From the NCBI GenBank assembly GCA_964552715.1, contig CAZKHZ010000206.1:1-5533 (forward strand): a stretch of DNA of 5,533 nucleotides. The letters run 5' to 3'. This stretch comes from UBA7692 sp964552715. GTDB taxonomy: Bacteria; Bacteroidota; Bacteroidia; Chitinophagales; LD1. The notes beneath the pieces are model-generated. The model worked only from the letters and a program-made list of their open reading frames with translations. It made no database searches and was not told where the DNA came from. Below, piece after piece: positions 1 through 5,533 of the stretch. The translations under genes were made by a program, and so were the position numbers. How positions within the stretch are numbered: position 1 is the stretch's first letter; the number at the start of each line of letters is the position of its first letter.

Positions 1-1
1 G

Positions 2-2212
2 TTTGCCAAAGAAGTTGCCTTTAACGACCAAACCACCGAGTGGCAGTTAAGTTATGACGGACGAAAACGCGAACCGGTAAACCTACCTATGAAGTTTCCC
101 TTGGTGATTTCGCAGGGTGCTGATGGTATTGCCGTGGGGCTTTCTACCAAAATAGTGCCGCATAATTTTATTGAATTGTGCAAGGGTTCTATTGATATTT
201 TAAAAGGTAAAAAAGTAAAGCTCTATCCTGATTTTCCCACTGCGGGCTATGCCGATGTGAGCGAATACAACGGAGGCGCAAGAGGTGGCAAAGTAAAAGT
301 GCGCGCCAAAATTGAAGCCATTGACAAAAAGAATTTAATTATCACCGAAATACCGTTTTCTACCACCACCACTTCGATTATTGAAAGCATTTTGAAAGCC
401 AACGAAAAAGGTAAAATCAAAATCAAAAAGGTAGCTGACAACACTGCCAAGCATGTAGAGATAAACATCGAACTGCAAACTGGTGTGGATGCCGACAAAA
501 CCATTGACGCGCTTTATGCCTTCACTGATTGTGAAGTAAGCATTAGCGGCAACGCCTGTGTGATTCAGGGCAATAAGCCTTTGTTTACTAACGTGGATGA
601 AATTCTGCGCATTTCCACCGAAGCCACTAAAGAACTGCTGAAGCGCGAGTTAGAAATCAAGCAAGCCGGGCTGCACGAATCATGGCACTTCGCTTCGCTC
701 GAAAAAATATTTATTGAAAAAAGAATCTATCGCGATATTGAAGAAGCCGAAACCTTTGAAGATGTAATCGCCAGAATTGATAAGGGTTTGAAGCCTTACA
801 AAAAGTTGTTCCGCAGAGAAATTACACAGGACGATATTATCAGCCTCACGGAAATTAAAATCAAACGCATATCGAAATACGATTCGTTTAAAGCCGATGA
901 GGAAATCAAAAAGATTGAGGAAGGTTTAACTCAGGTAGCTCATGATTTAGAACACCTCACCGACTTTTCAATTGACTACTTTGAAAACCTGTTGAAGAAG
1001 TATGGCAAAGGGCGCGAGCGCAAAACAGAATTAAAAGGATTTGAAAGCATTGAAGTGAAAGCCGTGGTGTTCAACAACACCAAGTTGTATGTAAATCGAG
1101 TAGAAGGTTTTGCAGGTTCTGGTTTAAAGAAAGATGAATTTGTAGGCGACTGCTCAGATATTGATGATATCATTGCCTTTACCCGTAGCGGCAAAATGAT
1201 GGTGTTCAAAATAGAAGATAAGAAGTTTGTGGGCAAAGACGTCATACATATTGCTGTTTGGAAAAAGGGTGATGACCGCACAGCATACAACTTGGTATAT
1301 TATGATGGCGTTAGTAAGCGCAGTTTTGTAAAGCGGTTTAATGTTACGTCCATCACCCGAAACACTGAGTACGATTTGACACAAGGTTCATCAGGCAGCA
1401 AGATTTTATACTTCACCGTAAACCCAAACAGCGAAAGCGAAGTTGTGCGTATTCAACTGCATCCCAATGCTTCAGCACGCATCAAAGAATTCGATTTTGA
1501 TTTTGGCGGAATTGATATTAAAGGCAGACAAGCACAGGGAAATATTCTTACAAAATTTCCTGTGCGTAAAATTGATTTGAAAGAGCGTGGTGCATCCAGT
1601 ATTGGCGGTTTGAAAGTTTGGTTCGACCCAGAATACGGCAGGCTGAACCGCGATGAAAAAGGTAATTACTTAGGCGAGTTTGATACTGGTGACCGAATCT
1701 TGGTTGCTTTCAAAGACGGCAACGTAGAACTCACCGATTTTGAAATTACCAATCGCTACGAGCCTAATGATATTTATCTAGTTGAAAAATTCAATCCTGA
1801 AAAAATATTCACTTGCGTGTACTTCGATGGCAACAGCAAAAACTGGTATGTAAAGCGTTTCATTATTGAATTGAAAACCGAAAAGGTGAAGTCATCTATC
1901 ATCACCGACCATAAGGACAGTAAGCTGGCACTATTCTCAGCTAAACAAAATCCGGTTGCCAAATTCAACATCCTGAAAGGCAAGGACAAAGAAAAGTATG
2001 AAGTGGAACAACCGTTGAACGACATCATGGAAGTGAAAGGTTGGAAAGCACTCGGCAATCGCCTTACACAGTTTGTTGTAACAGGAAAGATAGCCGACAT
2101 TTCACCTAATGATGAACAACAACCCGAAGCCGAAATAAAAGTAGGCGACACCATTGAGTGGAATGTAAACGATAAAGCAGGTAAAAAAGGCGAGCAGGGA
2201 GGATTGTTTTAA
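2..2212 (+). CDS. parC: DNA topoisomerase IV subunit A (ParC-like), 5'-truncated by window edge
   Basis: This is the DNA breakage-reunion subunit of a type IIA topoisomerase, which with ParE unlinks daughter chromosomes in the cytoplasm. The frame is open from base 2; the first in-frame ATG (89) is internal, because the 29 codons before it already match the family (TTEWQLSYDGRKREP). Counting from base 2, 736 residues are visible; the family usually has roughly 850-900, so about 120-150 are missing. The catalytic Tyr should lie 8-10 residues before the window. Visible parts: end of the breakage-reunion core with GIAVGLSTKIVPHNF (42-56), where Ile43 corresponds to the DNA-bending Ile174 of E. 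coli GyrA; tower and charged coiled-coil/exit-gate region (about 60-335); and a beta-pinwheel-like C-terminal domain (about 345-700) with a degenerate GyrA box, KGRQAQGN (507-514). The degenerate box and the Bacteroidota-type linker favour ParC over GyrA. The protein ends in GGLF. A GyrA paralogue is the main alternative. Confidence 0.9.
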   Translation, partial: FAKEVAFNDQTTEWQLSYDGRKREPVNLPMKFPLVISQGADGIAVGLSTKIVPHNFIELCKGSIDILKGKKVKLYPDFPTAGYADVSEYNGGARGGKVKVRAKIEAIDKKNLIITEIPFSTTTTSIIESILKANEKGKIKIKKVADNTAKHVEINIELQTGVDADKTIDALYAFTDCEVSISGNACVIQGNKPLFTNVDEILRISTEATKELLKRELEIKQAGLHESWHFASLEKIFIEKRIYRDIEEAETFEDVIARIDKGLKPYKKLFRREITQDDIISLTEIKIKRISKYDSFKADEEIKKIEEGLTQVAHDLEHLTDFSIDYFENLLKKYGKGRERKTELKGFESIEVKAVVFNNTKLYVNRVEGFAGSGLKKDEFVGDCSDIDDIIAFTRSGKMMVFKIEDKKFVGKDVIHIAVWKKGDDRTAYNLVYYDGVSKRSFVKRFNVTSITRNTEYDLTQGSSGSKILYFTVNPNSESEVVRIQLHPNASARIKEFDFDFGGIDIKGRQAQGNILTKFPVRKIDLKERGASSIGGLKVWFDPEYGRLNRDEKGNYLGEFDTGDRILVAFKDGNVELTDFEITNRYEPNDIYLVEKFNPEKIFTCVYFDGNSKNWYVKRFIIELKTEKVKSSIITDHKDSKLALFSAKQNPVAKFNILKGKDKEKYEVEQPLNDIMEVKGWKALGNRLTQFVVTGKIADISPNDEQQPEAEIKVGDTIEWNVNDKAGKKGEQGGLF

Positions 2213-2242
2213 AAAGCACTTCTTTACTAAATAGAAACGTGA
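2213..2242 (+). other. 30-base parC / GT-C intergenic spacer
   Basis: This is the only non-coding gap in the window. It is A-rich and holds no Shine-Dalgarno-like GGAGG before the ATG at 2243; absence of SD is usual in Bacteroidota. I see no TAnnTTTG-type -7 element in it and no hairpin with a T-tract. The short spacing and same orientation suggest that the downstream gene can be read through from parC, but this is inference; a promoter inside the end of parC cannot be excluded. Confidence 0.6.
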
Positions 2243-5050
2243 ATGGCAGCAAAAGCGGTAACAATAAAAGCAACAGCAAGCAAAGGTTTCATTGATTTTA
2301 AGTCAATACTATTTTGGGTGTTGGCGATTGTTTTTGTCTGCTATGCAAACTCGCTTACCAATGGCTACAACATGGATGATGAGATTGTAACCATCAATCA
2401 TCCGCTTACATCAAAAGGACTTTCGGCAATTCCTGATATTCTAAAGTCGCCTTATTTTCAAAGCGATATTTACTCCTACGAGTATCGTCCGGTGGTGCAT
2501 ATTTCATTTGCTATTGAGCATCAGTTTTTAGGGCAGAGTCCTTTTGTAAGTCATTTAATAAATCTGCTACTCTACCTCATTCTTGTTGTAGTAACATTTC
2601 AATTGCTAAAGATGCTTTTTCCTTTAGCCAACGAAATGATATTAGGAGCAATTGTATTGCTTTGGGCATTGCATCCCACCCACACCGAAGTAGTTTGCAG
2701 TATCAAAAACCGTGATGAAATTTTAGCGCTACTCTTTGCATTTTTAGCATGGAAAGAGGCTTTAAAATTTGTGCAGGGTAAACAGTGGTGGCGAATATTA
2801 TTGGTGGTGCTGCTTTTTAATTTGGCGATGGGGGCAAAGGTGACGGTGGTGGCATTTGCTATACTTGTACCTTTATCTATTTTGCTATTTAAAACTTTTG
2901 ATGCCAAACGCCTTGTTGGGGTTTCGTTGGTGTTAAGCATCAGCGGTGCTTCATGGATTACACAGATACTTTTTATATATCAATTGGCTTTTGTTCTATT
3001 GACGCCTTTAATTATTGGAGTCACCTATCTTTATAACCATTATAAAACTATTTTTAAGTTATCGGAAGCAAGCCCTGCCAATGCAGAACAAGCTACCCAG
3101 TTCGATTCTATTTACAGTGCATTTAATACGGGCAATTTTTTAATTTTTGCCTTAATAGCCATTCTCAACGCATTGGTTATTTATACAGACGTTACGCCAT
3201 TAAAAATGCTTGCCGTTATTGTTGTTCCCTTATTATTGGCTGCTGTAACCAAAACCCGAAACCATCTCTTTTGGCTTTTAGTTTTTGTGATTTTACTTAT
3301 TGAATCTACCATCTTGTTTGCCGGAAAAGAAATTGCAGTAACAACACTCAATTTTATATTTCTGCTGTTAGGATATTTTTTCGTTCGCAAATCATTTTCC
3401 TACATTACACTGATACCTGTAATTGCCTTTGCTGCTGCTGTGGCTATTTATACCGAAGCTGCTGGCACATTATTTATGCTATTGAATTTTGCAGCCTATA
3501 GGCAGTTCAAATTTAAGTGGGTGATTTTAGTCTTAACTCTAGTTGCGCTTGTGTCTTTGGCGTCCGACTTATTTACCATTGGCCGCAAACCCGAGCATCT
3601 ATTAATGCTTTTAGATTTTATTTTCCTCAATGCCATTAACTTTTGGGTCTATTCCAACAAAAAATTAAAATCATACACTGGGCTGCTTGTAGGGCTTTAC
3701 TTTGTTGTAATTATAGCCATATCCTTAAGTTTTAGCAATGCATCAACTACGGTTCGTTTGCCTAACAAAGTAAAAACACAATTAGATATCACCAACCGAC
3801 AAAACACCAACATCATACCATCGCAAACCTATAGACCTATATTGTTTGCCGAGTTTCCTATTGATATTGTAAATGATCCAAAAGAAATTAAAATAGGCAC
3901 ATCGGCTTACGTTTTGTTGCGATACTTAAAACTTGCCGCACTCCCTTATCCTTTATCTTTCTATTATGGATTTTCAGAAATAACACCCATCTCCATTTAC
4001 AAATGGCAACCCATTTTATCTGTTTTGTTGCACCTGATGTTAGTTGTGGCTGCTGTGTTTTTCTATAAACGCAGCCAGCTTATATCTTTTGGCATCATCT
4101 TTTATATAATCACCATCATTCCCTTTTCGGCATACCTTTCGCCTATACCCGGGGTGATTGCCGACAGATATTTATTTGCTTCATCGCTTGGCTTTAGCAT
4201 GTTTTTTATGGCTTTAATATTTTATGTGTCAAAAATTGATTCGGAAAAATTGAAGCAGCCCTTTGCTACCATTTCGCCTTACTTAAAATACAGCATTGGC
4301 TTTGTACTTTGTATATATGCCTCCCTTACTATGTCGCGCAATAGCGATTGGCAAGACCGCATCACCCTATTTCAAAACGACATTAAAAACGTGCCTAACT
4401 CTGCTCAGGCACACAATCTTTTGGCGTATCATTTAAACAGAATGGCGCAAGAAGTTAAAGACCCATTTGAAAGAAAAAAATTGATGGAGGATGCTGCTGC
4501 GCACTTCAAGCGCGCCACAGAAATTTGGCCAGAGTTTATGAATGCTACTTACGATTTAGGGCGCACGCATGAGCAATTAGGCAATTGGAATAAAGCTGTT
4601 GCTGCCTACAAAAGAACTTTTGAAATTGACACTTCTTTTTCGGACGCAATTTTTAGAATGGGTGTTGTTTATGAAGCAGAAAATAAATTAGATTCTGCAA
4701 TTATTGCTTATCAGTTTGTAACAGAGGATAATCCCCTAAACATTACCGCTTTCAACAATTTGAGTTATTGCTATTTCAAAAAACAGGAGTATAGAAATGC
4801 TATTGAAACGGGCAGGCGCTCATCTTTTTACCACCCTACCAACACAGACCCAATCGTAAATATCGGCAAAACATTTTTACATATAAAAGAGAATGACAGC
4901 GCGCTTTATTATTTTGAAAAAGTATATCCCAATCGAGCGGATGATAAAGGCCTTACCGAAGTGCTTTATAAACTTTGGAACGAAAAAGGCAATATCGAGC
5001 GCTCAAGATTTTATTACAAAAGAATGCAGGTATCGGGCATGGTTAGGTAG
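2243..5050 (+). CDS. TMTC-like GT-C family membrane glycosyltransferase with C-terminal TPR array
   Basis: Complete protein of 935 residues, probably an inner-membrane glycosyltransferase that moves a sugar from a polyprenyl-phosphate donor to an acceptor on the periplasmic side; donor and acceptor are unknown. The ATG at 2243 is chosen because the first membrane helix follows at about 21-38 and the next Met (44) lies beyond it. GT-C/TMTC signs: NMDDE (43-47) in the first outer loop, the usual place of the acidic catalytic/metal residues; YRP (81-83); HLINLLLY (104-111); LHPTHTEVV (143-151) followed by NRDEILALLF, the counterpart of HPxHxEAV...R.(D/E)LLAALF in TMTC proteins; MGAKVTVV in place of the SKE/SKP helix; LLRYLKLAALPYPLSFYYGF (558-577); and ADRYLF (640-645). 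About 17-18 membrane helices are expected. A hydrophilic linker (498-555) follows the extra membrane block, and TPRs fill about 719-900. By analogy with TMTC proteins the TPRs should face the periplasm, where they could bind an acceptor protein. Database names such as 'tetratricopeptide repeat protein' or 'DUF1736 protein' would fit the same family. Family call fairly sure; substrate not. Confidence 0.8.
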   Translation: MAAKAVTIKATASKGFIDFKSILFWVLAIVFVCYANSLTNGYNMDDEIVTINHPLTSKGLSAIPDILKSPYFQSDIYSYEYRPVVHISFAIEHQFLGQSPFVSHLINLLLYLILVVVTFQLLKMLFPLANEMILGAIVLLWALHPTHTEVVCSIKNRDEILALLFAFLAWKEALKFVQGKQWWRILLVVLLFNLAMGAKVTVVAFAILVPLSILLFKTFDAKRLVGVSLVLSISGASWITQILFIYQLAFVLLTPLIIGVTYLYNHYKTIFKLSEASPANAEQATQFDSIYSAFNTGNFLIFALIAILNALVIYTDVTPLKMLAVIVVPLLLAAVTKTRNHLFWLLVFVILLIESTILFAGKEIAVTTLNFIFLLLGYFFVRKSFSYITLIPVIAFAAAVAIYTEAAGTLFMLLNFAAYRQFKFKWVILVLTLVALVSLASDLFTIGRKPEHLLMLLDFIFLNAINFWVYSNKKLKSYTGLLVGLYFVVIIAISLSFSNASTTVRLPNKVKTQLDITNRQNTNIIPSQTYRPILFAEFPIDIVNDPKEIKIGTSAYVLLRYLKLAALPYPLSFYYGFSEITPISIYKWQPILSVLLHLMLVVAAVFFYKRSQLISFGIIFYIITIIPFSAYLSPIPGVIADRYLFASSLGFSMFFMALIFYVSKIDSEKLKQPFATISPYLKYSIGFVLCIYASLTMSRNSDWQDRITLFQNDIKNVPNSAQAHNLLAYHLNRMAQEVKDPFERKKLMEDAAAHFKRATEIWPEFMNATYDLGRTHEQLGNWNKAVAAYKRTFEIDTSFSDAIFRMGVVYEAENKLDSAIIAYQFVTEDNPLNITAFNNLSYCYFKKQEYRNAIETGRRSSFYHPTNTDPIVNIGKTFLHIKENDSALYYFEKVYPNRADDKGLTEVLYKLWNEKGNIERSRFYYKRMQVSGMVR
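2906..3733 (+). other. Extra polytopic membrane block within the GT-C core (residues 222-497)
   Basis: This is a segment inside the GT-C protein. In bacterial TMTC-like proteins as I know them, the helix around residues 198-217 is followed after about 60-80 residues by the K(L)xxxPxxLSxxY loop; here that loop starts near 558, about 340 residues later. The extra stretch contains roughly nine hydrophobic segments (for example around NFLIFALIAILNALVIY and YTGLLVGLYFVVIIAISLSF) and one soluble loop rich in Ala, Glu and Gln (LSEASPANAEQATQFD). I see no internal stop or frame break and no catalytic motif that I recognise. It could be an added membrane module or a lineage-specific expansion. Boundaries are approximate. 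Confidence 0.5.
4397..4942 (+). other. TPR array, about five repeats (residues 719-900 of the GT-C protein)
   Basis: Four consecutive 33-34 residue units fit the TPR pattern: 766-798 (YDLGRTHEQLGNWNKAVAAY), 799-832 (MGVVYEAENKLDSAIIAY), 833-866 (NLSYCYFKKQEYRNAI) and 867-900 (IGKTFLHIKENDSALYYF). Each has the small or Gly residue in helix A and the Ala of helix B in register. The first unit (719-765) is irregular: about a dozen charged residues (EVKDPFERKKLME) sit between helices A and B. A last helical piece (901-930, LYKLWNEKGNIERSRFYYKR) looks like a degenerate sixth repeat or capping helix. TPRs bind peptides or proteins; in TMTC-type enzymes they are thought to position the acceptor. Confidence 0.8.
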
Positions 5051-5533
5051 TGATTTTTTTTTGTGGAGTAAAGTTGCTTACAACCCACCAAAGTTTTGTT
5101 GTTTCGGCAATTGCTTTGTTTAAAGTAGACCAATTGCCACCCTTTGCTTTGCCAAAACTTCGTTGAAGATAATTTGAAGGAATCTCAATTGGCATAATTC
5201 CACACTTGTAAAGTTTGGCGCAAATTTCGCTTTCAATTAGTGAGCTTTTTAGTTGCGGTTTTACCATCACTAACTGGTCTTTTCGGTAAACTTTAATCCA
5301 ATTTACATCACGCAAATATACAGCTAATACATATTGATTGAAAATGCGGTTAACCCAAGTTAAGAATTTTCTATACCAAGAGTAATTTGTAAATGGGCGA
5401 TAAAAGGAGTAATAAACATTATTATAAAACGAATTAACACGCATCAATTCACTTATATCAAACTGCCCATCACCAGGTATTGCGCAAACATATTCTTGTG
5501 AAGCTGAAAGGTATCCGCTTTTCAGTGCCATAC
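5043..5533 (-). CDS. Family 2 glycosyltransferase (DPM1-like), C-terminal part; start lies beyond right edge
   Basis: About 163 codons of the C-terminal half to two thirds of a GT-A fold glycosyltransferase. The ATG at 5531 is not a credible start: MALKSGY matches the internal GxGxALKxG helix that precedes the nucleotide-sugar DxD site, and the frame stays open to the edge (partial codon xGT, possibly Gly). Numbering from that Met: PGDGQFD (19-25) at the metal/nucleotide site, with Pro where most relatives have the first Asp; RPFTNYSWYRKFLTWVNRIF (45-64), like the R.D...R.l.s...n segment; RDVNWIKVYRKD (74-85); ESEICAKLYKCG (100-111), with acidic residues where the catalytic base is expected; IEIPSNYLQRSFGKAKGG (115-132), like the EVPV...R..GKS motif. 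No membrane helices follow, so unlike GtrB/ArnC types it seems soluble or peripheral, acting at the cytoplasmic face. Possible products are a polyprenyl-phosphate sugar or transfer to a glycan or lipid; the visible part does not decide. Confidence 0.85.
   Translation of the reverse strand, partial: MALKSGYLSASQEYVCAIPGDGQFDISELMRVNSFYNNVYYSFYRPFTNYSWYRKFLTWVNRIFNQYVLAVYLRDVNWIKVYRKDQLVMVKPQLKSSLIESEICAKLYKCGIMPIEIPSNYLQRSFGKAKGGNWSTLNKAIAETTKLWWVVSNFTPQKKITT
5054..5062. repeat. Nine-base T/A homopolymer at the convergent gene ends
   Basis: Nine T's on the + strand lie just after the GT-C stop codon; on the - strand they are nine A's within codons CAA AAA AAA ATC near the end of the GT2 gene (encoding Q-K-K-I). 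I found no stable stem just upstream on the + strand, so I do not call it an intrinsic terminator. A length change would alter only the last four residues of the GT2 protein and extend it by roughly ten to fifteen residues past its present stop. Confidence 0.7.

Noticed and set aside
89..91. ATG at 89 as the start of the topoisomerase gene.
   Set aside because: The frame is open to base 2 and the 29 upstream codons carry conserved family sequence, so the Met is internal and the gene is cut by the window edge.
247..3390. Long open frames on the - strand opposite parC and the GT-C gene (for example 247-504, 976-1290, 1774-2154, 2599-2940, 3181-3390).
   Set aside because: They are antisense shadows of well-supported genes, their translations show no family features, and no ribosome site or operon context supports them.
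5041..5090. Possible intrinsic terminator formed by the T9 tract and a nearby inverted repeat (GTGG...GTTG CTTA CAAC-CCAC, 5063-5088).
   Set aside because: The T tract lies before the hairpin on the + strand, and on the - strand the hairpin is followed by A's. The stem is only 4+4 pairs with a six-base bulge. Neither strand gives a stem followed by T's.
4893..5123. A 76-residue + strand frame crossing the end of the GT-C gene.
   Set aside because: It lies out of frame inside the TPR-coding region and then runs antisense over the GT2 gene. The translation resembles nothing and the composition is shadow-like.
5529..5531. ATG at 5531 (- strand) as the start of the glycosyltransferase.
   Set aside because: A protein starting here would lack the N-terminal nucleotide-binding strands of the GT-A fold, and MALKSGY aligns with an internal helix. 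The frame continues to the edge.
1..5533. Search by eye for mobile elements, CRISPR repeats, tRNA or rRNA, attachment sites and riboswitches.
   Set aside because: Coding covers all but about 30 internal bases. I saw no spaced direct repeats, terminal inverted repeats, target duplications or tRNA-like cloverleaf sequence.

Overview
The window reads as a chromosomal segment from a member of the Bacteroidota (Bacteroidetes). The evidence is the Bacteroidota-style topoisomerase IV A subunit (YDGRKREP linker, degenerate GyrA box, C-terminal GGLF), the lack of Shine-Dalgarno sequences before starts, and the AT-leaning base use. I cannot place it below phylum. Almost every base is coding: three genes, two of them cut by the window edges, with only one true intergenic gap of 30 bases.

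Layout: (1) Bases 2-2212, + strand: parC-like topoisomerase IV subunit A, lacking its N-terminal part including the catalytic tyrosine. (2) Bases 2243-5050, + strand: a complete 935-residue polytopic membrane protein ending in a TPR array. Its motifs match bacterial relatives of the TMTC family of GT-C glycosyltransferases. Its membrane core carries about 275 residues more than I expect for this family. (3) Bases 5043-5533, - strand: the C-terminal part of a family 2 (DPM1-like) glycosyltransferase whose start lies beyond the right edge. It converges on the GT-C gene and the two coding regions overlap by 8 bases.

How they may work together: parC is housekeeping, and its closeness to the GT-C gene may reflect only co-transcription. 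The GT2 and GT-C genes are a plausible functional pair. DPM1-like GT2 enzymes can load a sugar on polyprenyl phosphate at the cytoplasmic face, and GT-C enzymes use such lipid-linked sugars on the outer face of the inner membrane. That link is inference from family and adjacency, and the opposed orientation means they are not one operon. I saw no RNA gene, mobile element, CRISPR array, convincing terminator or recognisable promoter. The nearest thing to something undescribed here is the enlarged membrane core of the GT-C/TPR protein.
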